Shown here one piece after another: positions 1 through 6,134 of a stretch of DNA of 6,134 bases (the first letter of the stretch is position 1; every line of letters begins with the position of its first letter). Source of the DNA: Pseudomonadota bacterium (GTDB lineage Bacteria > Desulfobacterota > Desulfobacteria > Desulfobacterales > C00003060). The position numbers and the translations under genes were made by a program. The DNA is taken from the NCBI GenBank assembly GCA_015222985.1, contig JADFWI010000441.1, positions 1-6,134 on the forward strand, in the 5' to 3' direction. A model generated the notes under the pieces. It was not told the DNA's origin. It did no database searches and worked only from the letters and a program-made list of their open reading frames with translations.

Positions 1-39
1 GGAGAGCTCGTAGCCAAGGCTACTTCCCGGCCTTCGTAG
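1..39 (+). CDS. Possible C-terminal tail of an upstream gene (MurC candidate), partial
   Basis: Frame 1 is open from the window edge to a TAG at 37-39 and reads GELVAKATSRPS. In dcw clusters murC commonly precedes murB, and MurC proteins often end in a short helix containing a G-E-x-L motif, so this could be the last 12 residues of MurC. The fragment is far too short to show homology. It also overlaps a palindromic repeat (10-23), so the reading could be chance. Frame 3 is likewise open from the edge, to a TAG at 60, and cannot be excluded as the true tail. Treat this as a context-based guess. Confidence 0.25.
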   Translation, partial: GELVAKATSRPS

Positions 40-88
40 CCGTTGCCACTTCGGCGGAGTAGGCTGGCGAAGTCGGCGACCTAGCCTA
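10..88. repeat. Intergenic cluster of nested inverted repeats
   Basis: The segment before murB is built from short complementary words. GTAGCC (10-15), GGCTAC (18-23) and GTAGCC (36-41) form alternative hairpins. TAGGCT (60-65) is complementary to AGCCTA (83-88). The strongest stem pairs 42-53 with 68-80: twelve pairs with one G-T wobble and one bulged C at 74, closing a 14-base loop. The 60-65/83-88 pairing crosses this stem, so the two are either alternatives or a pseudoknot. No U-run follows, which argues against a simple intrinsic terminator. Dense CTTCG/CGAAG and TAGCC/GGCTA words are the style of dispersed REP- or MITE-like intergenic repeats, but copy number cannot be judged from one window. 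Confidence 0.55.
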
Positions 89-112
89 AAGGACCAGGTT
101 TTCTAAACTGAA

Positions 113-1036
113 ATGAACAAATCAGATAAGAAGTGGCTCACGGCTCATTTTGGCAGTCAGGTTCTGTTTGACGAACCCATGTCCCGTCATACGACCTTTG
201 GGATCGGAGGGCCTGCCGATGCCATGATTACTGTGAAGACCGATCGAGAGATAACGGGCCTCATAACGTGGGCTAATGACGGGGGACATGCGTTAATGAT
301 TCTTGGCGCCGGAAGCAACCTGTTGGTCCGTGACGGAGGGATTCGAGGGCTTGTGCTCAAGCTTGCCAACGGGTTTGAGAGCATTGAGCAGTGTCCTCAG
401 GCGAGTCCCAGCGGGGGCGCCGATGTGAAGGCCGGGGCAGGTGTTTTAGTTTGGCAACTGGGTCGCTACGCCCTTGAGCATGGGCTGGCAGGCCTTAATT
501 TTGCGCTGGGAATTCCTGGAACAGTAGGTGGGGCGTTGCGGATGAACGCAGGGGCTTGGGGGGCATGCATGGCGGATATCACAAGCTCCATGTCTCTGCT
601 TAACCGCAATGGCGTTATTGTCACTATAGGCAAGGAGCAACTTCTGTTTTCGTACAGGGGTCTGGAATTGGAAGAAGGCAGTATTATCTTGCGAGGGGAG
701 TTTCAGCTCAGGCGGGCAGATCGGAAGGCCCTTCGAAGGGATGCCCTCCAGATACAGAAAAAGCGGAAGTCCCTCCAACCATTCTCCCTGCCAAGCGCTG
801 GGTCCATATTTCGGAATCCGCCCGGGGAAGTGTCCGCTGGAGAGCTGATTGACAAGGCCGGTCTGAAGGGGCTTTGCAAAGGGGGGGCGGAAGTTTCAAC
901 AAAACATGCGAATTTTATTGTGAATAAAGGACATGCCAAGGCTTCTGACGTCCTTGCGCTAATGGGGCAGATAAGGGAAACCGTGTTTGATCAGTTTGGA
1001 GTTCGCCTGGAGCCGGAGGTAATCATCGTTGGCTAG
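113..1036 (+). CDS. murB: UDP-N-acetylenolpyruvoylglucosamine reductase (MurB)
   Basis: This cytoplasmic FAD enzyme uses NADPH to reduce UDP-GlcNAc-enolpyruvate to UDP-MurNAc, the second committed step of peptidoglycan precursor synthesis. The 307 residues match the usual family length. The FAD-binding half carries HTTFGIGGPAD (26-36), LGAGSNLLVRDGG (64-76) and GIPGTVGG (133-140), followed by NAGA (145-148). The substrate half has the YR pair (181-182), then SAGSIFRNP (228-236), whose Ser231 is the likely proton donor. It ends with KHANFIVN (264-271) and the LEPEV motif, where Glu302 is the likely catalytic acid. No key residue is missing. ATG 113 is the first start after an in-frame TAA at 104-106; the next ATG, at 179, would remove the beginning of the FAD fold. 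No good Shine-Dalgarno sequence is visible: the nearest purine run, AAAGGA (88-93), is about 19 bases away. The 3' end overlaps ftsQ by 8 bases. Confidence 0.97.
   Translation: MNKSDKKWLTAHFGSQVLFDEPMSRHTTFGIGGPADAMITVKTDREITGLITWANDGGHALMILGAGSNLLVRDGGIRGLVLKLANGFESIEQCPQASPSGGADVKAGAGVLVWQLGRYALEHGLAGLNFALGIPGTVGGALRMNAGAWGACMADITSSMSLLNRNGVIVTIGKEQLLFSYRGLELEEGSIILRGEFQLRRADRKALRRDALQIQKKRKSLQPFSLPSAGSIFRNPPGEVSAGELIDKAGLKGLCKGGAEVSTKHANFIVNKGHAKASDVLALMGQIRETVFDQFGVRLEPEVIIVG
1015..1020 (+). promoter_or_regulatory. Ribosome binding site for ftsQ
   Basis: GGAGGT lies inside the last codons of murB, 8 bases before TTG 1029. A perfect Shine-Dalgarno core at ideal spacing is the main reason for accepting the TTG as the ftsQ start. 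Confidence 0.8.
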
Positions 1037-1886
1037 AAAGCGGGTTCGCAAGAACTACTATAAGAACAGCCTGGCAAAAAGAACAGGGCGGATCATAGGG
1101 CGTTGTGTTCTGTCCGTGAAGATATTGCTTCTGATGACTGGCATAGGCGGGACAAGCTTGCTCTTTATACTGGCCCACGATGTCCTTACGCAAAGCTCTT
1201 ACTTTGAAGCTCGGACGATTACCGTGGAGGGGAACGACAGGCTTTCGACAGAGGCGATTCTGAAACAAGGCAAGATTAAACCTCATGATAACATATTAGA
1301 GGTGAACCTGAGGGTTCTTCGCGACAGGCTCTTGGCCAATCCCTGGATTGCAGCAGTGGAGGTGGAGCGAGAACTGCCGGATACTATTCACATTCGAGTT
1401 AGGGAACGAGTGCCCATTGCCATGGTGGAGCTAAACCGACCTTATTATCTGAGCGAGACTGGTGAGATATTCAAGCATGTTGCACCTTCAGATCAAACAA
1501 GGGCGCCTGTCGTCACCGGACTTTCGCTCTCAGATATCGATCCGAGTAACCCGGGACGCTTTCCCTTATTCAGGGCAGTTATGGAAGTGCTTCATTTGAG
1601 CAGGCTTCACGGGAGTATTCTGCCACCCCATGGCCTTCAAAGAATCCACGCTGACCCGGAGATGGGACTGACTCTTTTTGGATTTGAGAACAACATGGCC
1701 GTCAAGTTCGGTTTTGGGGGCTACGAGTCAAAATTCAATCGACTGCGAGATATGATTTCATATCTAAGGCGTGGGGGGCAGTTGTTGAATGTAGGGTCCA
1801 TGGATCTGAATGATTTAGACCGCGTCGTAATTAGACCCTCAAGAGGGGTATCTCTCCTCGGGGTGTGCTATCGAAAGGAGACGTGA
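1029..1886 (+). CDS. ftsQ: Cell division protein FtsQ
   Basis: FtsQ (DivIB family) is a bitopic inner-membrane protein that links the cytoplasmic and periplasmic parts of the divisome by binding FtsB/FtsL. The 285 residues show the family layout. There is a strongly basic cytoplasmic tail (about 1-25) and one membrane segment (about 26-50, hydrophobic and ending before AHD). Next comes a POTRA domain (about 58-128: FEARTITVEGNDRLS, the NPWIAAVEVERELPDTIHI stretch, then RERVPIA). The FtsQ beta domain (about 130-272) contains the VKFGFGGYESKFNRL segment and ends in MDLNDLDRVVIRP. Only a short tail follows. The start is TTG, supported by the GGAGGT at 1015-1020; the gene overlaps the murB stop by 8 bases, suggesting coupled translation. 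No ddl gene lies between murB and ftsQ, unlike in E. coli. Sequence identity in this family is generally low, but domain order and position make the call firm. Confidence 0.94.
   Translation: MARKRVRKNYYKNSLAKRTGRIIGRCVLSVKILLLMTGIGGTSLLFILAHDVLTQSSYFEARTITVEGNDRLSTEAILKQGKIKPHDNILEVNLRVLRDRLLANPWIAAVEVERELPDTIHIRVRERVPIAMVELNRPYYLSETGEIFKHVAPSDQTRAPVVTGLSLSDIDPSNPGRFPLFRAVMEVLHLSRLHGSILPPHGLQRIHADPEMGLTLFGFENNMAVKFGFGGYESKFNRLRDMISYLRRGGQLLNVGSMDLNDLDRVVIRPSRGVSLLGVCYRKET
1874..1880 (+). promoter_or_regulatory. Ribosome binding site that decides the ftsA start
   Basis: AAAGGAG lies in the last codons of ftsQ. It is 8 bases before GTG 1889 but only 2 bases before GTG 1883, and it lies downstream of GTG 1865. 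Spacing therefore favours 1889. Confidence 0.7.
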
Positions 1887-1888
1887 AA

Positions 1889-3115
1889 GTGGGGGAAAAA
1901 GAAGAGCTCATCGTTGGCCTGGACATAGGCACGACAAAGATATGTGCCGTGGTTGGTGAAGTAAGTCCTGAAGGGATAGACATCGTGGGGATCGGAACCC
2001 ATGCGTCCGTTGGCCTTCGCAAAGGTGTGGTTGTCAATATCGAATCGACTGTTGATTCCATCCAGAGAGCCATAGAAGAGGCAGAGTTGATGGCTGGCTG
2101 TGAGATCAGCTCGGTTTATGCAGGCATTGCCGGGGGCCACATAAAGGGTTTCAACAGCCACGGGATCGTTGCAGTCAAGGGGAACGAGGTCGCTCAAAGG
2201 GACATTGATCGCGTGATTGACGCAGCGCGGGCAGTGGCTATTCCCCCGGACCGTGAAGTCATTCACGTGCTTCCCCAGGAGTATATTGTTGACGAGCAGG
2301 ATGGAATCCATGACCCCCGTGGTATGTCCGCGGTTCGGCTGGAGGCCAGAATTCACATTGTAACTGGTGCGGTTACCTCGGCCCACAACTTGATCAAGTG
2401 TGCCAATCGGGCTGGTCTTGATGTATCCGATATCGTCCTCCAGTCCCTTGCATCGAGTGAAGCTGTGCTGAACAAGGAAGAAAAGGACCTCGGAGGGGCC
2501 TTGATTGACTTCGGAGGAGGCACCACAGATCTGGCGATTTTTAGGGGGAAGAGCATCAAACACACGTCGGTGCTGGCCCTGGGCGGAAACAACTTGACCA
2601 ATGACATATCGGTGGGCCTGAGGACCCCGATGGCAGAGGCTGAAAAGATCAAGATCAAGTATGGTACCTGTCTTCCAGACAGCATAGGCAAAGATGAGAC
2701 TATTGAGGTTGCCGGTGTGGGCGGACGGAAGCCGAGGACCCTGTCCAGACAGATCCTGGCTGAAATCTTAGAACCCAGAGTGGAAGAGATCTTCAACCTT
2801 ATCAACAGAGACGTCTATCGGGCCGGGATGGAGGATGTGGTCGCTTCAGGAATTGTGGTTACGGGTGGATCTTCTCTGTTGGAAGGCGTTGTGGACATAG
2901 CAGAATCGGTTTTCAGCCTTCCCGCACGGATCGGAAGACCCATGGGGATAAGAGGCTTGGTGGATGTAGTGAACAATCCCATGTACGCCACAGCCGTTGG
3001 GCTGGTCGTATACGGAGCAAGAACCCAGCCCAGAAAAAAGTTCAGGATTCGAGACAAGAATATCTTTAATCGTGTCATGGCTCGGATGAAGAAGTGGTTC
3101 AAGGAGATAATCTAG
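1889..3115 (+). CDS. ftsA: Cell division protein FtsA (actin-like ATPase)
   Basis: FtsA is an actin-family ATPase that anchors FtsZ filaments to the inner membrane and recruits later divisome proteins. From GTG 1889 it has 408 residues, a normal length. Visible elements are phosphate-1 LDIGTTKICAVVGE (11-24), the 1C/SHS2 region (about 83-160, including HVLPQEYIVDEQ), phosphate-2 IDFGGGTTDLAIF (206-218) and the adenosine motif GIVVTGGSSLLEG (321-333). A basic linker leads to a C-terminal amphipathic helix (about 391-408, NIFNRVMARMKKWFKEII) that should be the membrane-targeting sequence. The reading frame is open upstream to GTG 1865. GTG 1883 would overlap the ftsQ stop as GTGA, but the Shine-Dalgarno spacing and the usual short N terminus favour 1889, 2 bases after the ftsQ stop. 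No disruption is visible. Confidence 0.97.
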   Translation: MGEKEELIVGLDIGTTKICAVVGEVSPEGIDIVGIGTHASVGLRKGVVVNIESTVDSIQRAIEEAELMAGCEISSVYAGIAGGHIKGFNSHGIVAVKGNEVAQRDIDRVIDAARAVAIPPDREVIHVLPQEYIVDEQDGIHDPRGMSAVRLEARIHIVTGAVTSAHNLIKCANRAGLDVSDIVLQSLASSEAVLNKEEKDLGGALIDFGGGTTDLAIFRGKSIKHTSVLALGGNNLTNDISVGLRTPMAEAEKIKIKYGTCLPDSIGKDETIEVAGVGGRKPRTLSRQILAEILEPRVEEIFNLINRDVYRAGMEDVVASGIVVTGGSSLLEGVVDIAESVFSLPARIGRPMGIRGLVDVVNNPMYATAVGLVVYGARTQPRKKFRIRDKNIFNRVMARMKKWFKEII

Positions 3116-3128
3116 AGGGACAGAAAAC

Positions 3129-3135
3129 AGGAGGT
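3129..3135 (+). promoter_or_regulatory. Strong ribosome binding site for ftsZ
   Basis: AGGAGGT is an essentially full anti-16S match, 6 bases before ATG 3142 and within the 26-base ftsA-ftsZ gap. It selects ATG 3142 over the in-frame upstream ATG 3094, which lies within the end of ftsA. It fits the need for more FtsZ than FtsA from one transcript. Confidence 0.85.
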
Positions 3136-3141
3136 GGGACA

Positions 3142-4311
3142 ATGGTATTCAATTTTGTTGAGAGCGAAAAAGTGGCCAAGATTAGAGTGATTGGTGTGGG
3201 CGGGGCAGGAGGCAATGCAGTCAACAACATGATTTCATCAAAGCTTCAGGGGGTGAAATTCATCTCAGCCAACACAGATGCCCAGTCCCTTGAAGTCTCA
3301 AAGGCAGCGGTGAAGATCCAGATTGGGGAGAAACTGACTGAGGGCCTCGGAGCCGGAGCAGATCCTGAAATCGGCAGGCAGGCAGCTATGGAGAGTGTTG
3401 ATGCTATCCGCAATGCAGTGGGAAACAGCCACATGGTTTTCATAACTGCCGGCTTAGGCGGGGGCACTGGCACGGGCGCCGCACCTATAGTCGCTGAGGT
3501 GAGCAAGGAGTCTGGCTCCCTGACTGTGGCAGTGGTGACAATGCCTTTCAGTTTTGAGGGCAAAAAACGCATGAAGCAGGCCGAAGAGGGTATGAAGGCC
3601 CTCAAGGAAGTGGTGGACACAGTTATCACCATTCCCAATGACAGACTTCGGGGTTTAGCATCCAGGAACGCCACCATGATTGAGATGTTCAGGAAGGCCG
3701 ATGACGTGCTCCTGCACTCGGTAAAAGGGATTACAGACCTCATCATGATGCCCGGCCTTGTAAATCTTGACTTTGCTGATGTGAGGACCACGATGTCCAA
3801 AGCAGGGCTGGCCCTTATGGGAACAGGGATAGCCAGCGGCGAGGACCGGGCAGTGGAGGCAGCCGAAAGAGCCATATCCCACCCGCTTCTGGAGGATGTT
3901 TCCATTGGCGGCGCACGGGGCGTATTGATGAACATCACCTGCGGGCCGGATTTGACTATGGCTGAAATGGCGGATGCCTCGGACCGTATCTACAACGAGG
4001 CCGGCGATGATGCAGAAATTATCTGGGGCGCAGTGCTGGATGAAAACATAGGGGATGAGCTCCGGGTTACAGTCATTGCCACCGGCATCGAGTCTGAAGA
4101 AGAACTCAAGAAGACCAGGTTCTCAGGAAAGGTGCGCGACATCACAGAGGCAGACCTTGTACGGGCCGCAAATCTTGACGAACCGACCTTCATCCGAAAG
4201 GAAAAAGCAGTGGGCGAAGGAGGCGGAGCCCACTACAGAGGATATCGTGGGATAGTCCTGGATCATGACGACCTGGAAGTTCCTACCTTCATGAGAAAAA
4301 AAGCAGATTGA
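3142..4311 (+). CDS. ftsZ: Cell division protein FtsZ (tubulin-like GTPase)
   Basis: FtsZ polymerises with GTP into the cytoplasmic Z-ring that organises septum synthesis. The 389 residues from ATG 3142 show the complete family pattern. A short N-terminal extension leads into IRVIGVGGAGGNAVNNMI (14-31). The tubulin signature GGGTGTG is at 106-112. The MPFSFEGKKR segment (134-143) and IPNDRL (164-169) follow. The T7 synergy loop NLDFADV (208-214) has both catalytic Asp residues (210 and 213). The core ends near residue 318. A short basic and glycine-containing linker (about 320-374) precedes the conserved tail DDLEVPTFMRKKAD (376-389), the peptide expected to bind FtsA. The stop overlaps the next gene's TTG start by 4 bases. 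All GTPase motifs are intact. A promoter inside ftsA is common in other bacteria, but I could not identify one here. Confidence 0.99.
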   Translation: MVFNFVESEKVAKIRVIGVGGAGGNAVNNMISSKLQGVKFISANTDAQSLEVSKAAVKIQIGEKLTEGLGAGADPEIGRQAAMESVDAIRNAVGNSHMVFITAGLGGGTGTGAAPIVAEVSKESGSLTVAVVTMPFSFEGKKRMKQAEEGMKALKEVVDTVITIPNDRLRGLASRNATMIEMFRKADDVLLHSVKGITDLIMMPGLVNLDFADVRTTMSKAGLALMGTGIASGEDRAVEAAERAISHPLLEDVSIGGARGVLMNITCGPDLTMAEMADASDRIYNEAGDDAEIIWGAVLDENIGDELRVTVIATGIESEEELKKTRFSGKVRDITEADLVRAANLDEPTFIRKEKAVGEGGGAHYRGYRGIVLDHDDLEVPTFMRKKAD

Positions 4312-6011
4312 GAAGAACCCGTACAGAGTTCCTCTCGGCAGAGACTGGAACCATCAGGAAAGGCTGGCGGGGCAAGGTCTCTGTTGCGCTAATCTATCCC
4401 AATCGTTACCAAGTCGGGATGTCAAACCTCGGTTTCCAGACAGTATACCGCCTCATGAACGATTTGGAGGATGTTGTATGTGAAAGGGCATTTCCTTCTG
4501 AAAGAGAAGGGACAGGAAACGGACGACTCCGGTCCCTGGAGTCCAATAGGGCGTTGGCGGACTTTGACATCATCGCCTTTTCCATCTCCTTTGAAAACGA
4601 TTACCTGAACCTCCTCGCCGTCCTGGCAGAAGCTGGCCTCCCTCTGTTGTCATCAGAGCGAACCCCCCCCCATCCTCTGATCATTGCTGGGGGAGTGACC
4701 AGCTTGCTTAATCCTGAACCCATAGCGCCCTTTGTAGATTGCTTCCTGATCGGGGAGGCAGAACCGATTCTGCCGAGCTTTTTTGATATCTTCAGAAAAC
4801 ACTCACAGAAAGAGGCCTTCCTGGAAGCTTTGACCACATATGTTCCGGGAGCTTATGTCCCAGCTTTATATCATGTTACGTATGAGACCGATGGCACAAT
4901 TGCACAATTCCTGCCAAAGGGCGACCTTCCGGTTAAGGTCAGGCGGGTAATTGTCGAGGATCTTTCTCTTTATGACACTTACACCACTGTCCTTACCCCG
5001 CACACGACCTTTGACAATACTTGGCTCGTAGAGGTTGCACGCGGGTGCCCCCACGGATGCCGGTTTTGCGCGGCCGGATATGTGTATCGACCCCCACGGT
5101 TCAGAACAGCGGCACAGTTGGAAGATTCCTTGGACGAGGCAGCGCTCCACGCTGGAAGGGTCGGTCTTGTGGCTGCGGCTTTAACGGATATTCCCTTCCT
5201 TGAAGAGCTCTGCCTCAAGGCTATTGCTCACGGTCTCAGGGTTTCTTTCAGTTCCTTGAGAGCGGATCTTCTGAGTCCGGAATTTATGGAGATTCTTAAG
5301 CGGACCGGTGCAAAGACAGTCACTATTGCCCCGGATGCGGGCTCAGAACGGATGCGCCGTGTGATCAACAAGGGGATTTCTGAACAGGATGTGTTCAAGG
5401 CCGTTGAGATGCTGGTTGGCGCTGGAATACCCAACATTAAGCTCTATTTCATGGTGGGGCTTCCTGGTGAGACTATGGCCGATGTGGAAGCCATCGTGGC
5501 CCTATGCAACAAGATTAAACACCGGTTCTTGAAGGCCAGCCGGCCAACGGCAAGGCTTGGCCGCATCGTCGTAAGCCTGAGTTGTTTTGTCCCAAAACCT
5601 TTTACACCCTTTCAGTGGGTTCCGCTGGAAAGCGTGAAGGATCTCAAAGCCAAAATCAAGCATGTAAAAGACGGGTTGAGGCGGGTCCCCAACATTCGGG
5701 TTCATTCAGATCTGCCGAGGTGGGCCTACATACAGGCATTGCTTTCGCGGGGGGATCGGCGCACTGCAGAATTACTGGTGGCAGCCCACAAAAACAACGG
5801 CAACTGGGCGAAGACTCTTAAAGGTTCTATCACTAATCCGGATTTTTTTGTTTACAGAGAGCGGTCCTTTGACGAAATCCTTCCCTGGGATTTCATCGAC
5901 CATGGTATCTCCAAGGCCTTTCTTATCGAGGAATATCAAAAGGCCCTCCGAGCAGAAACATCCCCTCCGTGCCATGTAGGCCGGTGCAAGGCCTGCGGCG
6001 TCTGTGCGTGA
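4308..6011 (+). CDS. B12-binding-like/radical SAM protein of unknown function
   Basis: This is a 567-residue radical SAM enzyme resembling the TIGR03960-type uncharacterised family. Residues about 24-200 look like the Rossmann-type B12-binding-like domain of such proteins (VALIYPNRYQVGMSNLGFQ at 26-44; IIAGGVTSLLNPEPIAPF at 125-142; LIGEAE at 147-152), but no cobalamin-ligating DxHxxG motif is visible. The radical SAM core starts at WLVEVARGCPHGCRFC, with the CxxxCxxC cysteines at 247, 251 and 254 that bind the 4Fe-4S cluster. It continues through SLRAD (316-320), TIAPDAGSERMR (339-350) and KLYFMVGLPGE (378-388). The protein ends in a second cysteine group at 555, 560, 563 and 566. TTG 4308 is the only start before Met38, which would truncate the first strand. 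The gene has no clear Shine-Dalgarno sequence and overlaps the ftsZ stop as TTGA, suggesting reinitiation. The DUF2344 partner or fusion seen elsewhere is absent here. Substrate unknown. Confidence 0.9.
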   Translation: MRRTRTEFLSAETGTIRKGWRGKVSVALIYPNRYQVGMSNLGFQTVYRLMNDLEDVVCERAFPSEREGTGNGRLRSLESNRALADFDIIAFSISFENDYLNLLAVLAEAGLPLLSSERTPPHPLIIAGGVTSLLNPEPIAPFVDCFLIGEAEPILPSFFDIFRKHSQKEAFLEALTTYVPGAYVPALYHVTYETDGTIAQFLPKGDLPVKVRRVIVEDLSLYDTYTTVLTPHTTFDNTWLVEVARGCPHGCRFCAAGYVYRPPRFRTAAQLEDSLDEAALHAGRVGLVAAALTDIPFLEELCLKAIAHGLRVSFSSLRADLLSPEFMEILKRTGAKTVTIAPDAGSERMRRVINKGISEQDVFKAVEMLVGAGIPNIKLYFMVGLPGETMADVEAIVALCNKIKHRFLKASRPTARLGRIVVSLSCFVPKPFTPFQWVPLESVKDLKAKIKHVKDGLRRVPNIRVHSDLPRWAYIQALLSRGDRRTAELLVAAHKNNGNWAKTLKGSITNPDFFVYRERSFDEILPWDFIDHGISKAFLIEEYQKALRAETSPPCHVGRCKACGVCA

Positions 6012-6014
6012 TTC

Positions 6015-6134
6015 TTACTGTTGAAGAAGACTCCTGATGTTTTGGGAGAGTTCTGCCATATGAAAAGGTTTTTGTATGAATCCGTCACAGCCCCGCCCCA
6101 ATATCTCGCTGGCCTGGCCTTCTACGCTGTATCC
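6015..6134 (-). CDS. C-terminal end of a response-regulator receiver domain, probably a hybrid sensor kinase (partial)
   Basis: The - strand is open from the window edge to a TAA at 6017-6015 and gives 39 residues, starting GYSVEGQASEILGRGCDG and continuing FIQKPFHMAELSQNIRSLL. This matches the last part of a CheY-like receiver domain: the segment after the conserved Ser/Thr (S/T-GY), helix 4, strand 5 with the invariant Lys of the KPF motif, and helix 5. The protein stops right after helix 5. This combination is common at the C terminus of hybrid histidine kinases in Desulfobacterota, where the receiver follows the kinase domain. A stand-alone receiver cannot be excluded. The phosphoacceptor Asp and any kinase domain lie outside the window. 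The gene converges on the radical SAM gene, leaving 3 bases between the stops. Confidence 0.8.
   Translation of the reverse strand, partial: GYSVEGQASEILGRGCDGFIQKPFHMAELSQNIRSLLQQ

Noticed and set aside
881..887. Run of seven G in murB as a frameshift site
   Set aside because: The frame continues through it into the conserved KHANFIVN and LEPEV motifs, so there is no sign of disruption or programmed shifting.
1868..2563. Long - strand open frame (231 codons) antisense to ftsA
   Set aside because: It lies within ftsA, whose motifs are intact, and its translation has no recognisable domain. It is a shadow of codon bias on the coding strand.
3094..3141. Upstream in-frame ATG for ftsZ, 16 codons earlier
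   Set aside because: It lies inside the end of ftsA. The strong AGGAGGT at 3129-3135 points to ATG 3142, which gives the normal FtsZ N terminus.
3246..3938. Long - strand open frame (230 codons) antisense to ftsZ
   Set aside because: It is entirely within the highly conserved ftsZ core, is Ser/Pro/Thr-rich as expected of an antisense frame, and has no recognisable motif.
4055..4255. 66-codon + strand open frame within ftsZ
   Set aside because: It overlaps the ftsZ C-terminal domain in another frame and has no ribosome binding site or recognisable product.
5978..5994. AGGCC/GGCCT hairpin near the end of the radical SAM gene as a terminator
   Set aside because: It has only five base pairs, lies within coding sequence for the conserved cysteine tail, and is not followed by a T-run.

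Overview
This window is the 3' part of a division and cell wall (dcw) cluster from a Gram-negative bacterium. All complete genes lie on the + strand, in the order murB - ftsQ - ftsA - ftsZ - radical SAM protein. A convergent gene fragment on the - strand closes the window. The proteins read most like those of Desulfobacterota (former Deltaproteobacteria). The grounds are the FtsA and FtsZ sequences, the radical SAM gene directly after ftsZ, and a hybrid-kinase receiver tail ending in a GFIQKPF-type motif. This placement comes from recalled family resemblance, not from a search.

Layout. Bases 1-112 hold a GC-rich stretch of nested inverted repeats. They may also hold the last codons of an upstream gene; murC would be expected there, but the call is weak. 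murB (113-1036) makes the UDP-MurNAc precursor. ftsQ (1029-1886) overlaps murB by 8 bases and starts with TTG behind a perfect Shine-Dalgarno sequence. ftsA (best start GTG 1889, to 3115) follows within 2 bases of the ftsQ stop. ftsZ (best start ATG 3142, to 4311) follows after 26 bases with its own strong ribosome binding site. A B12-binding-like/radical SAM protein (4308-6011) starts with TTG inside the ftsZ stop (TTGA overlap). Three bases beyond its stop is the stop of a - strand gene (6015-6134, cut by the window edge). That gene encodes the C-terminal end of a response-regulator receiver domain, probably of a hybrid sensor kinase.

How the genes work together. MurB completes UDP-MurNAc for peptidoglycan. 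FtsZ forms the cytoplasmic Z-ring, FtsA tethers it to the membrane through a C-terminal amphipathic helix, and FtsQ is the bitopic connector of the divisome. The tight packing and overlaps suggest one transcript with translational coupling. The radical SAM enzyme is the only member without a known role; its coupling to ftsZ is the point most worth following up. No insertion sequence, CRISPR array, tRNA or rRNA was seen. The rest is a conventional core region, and I found no convincing new multi-gene system.
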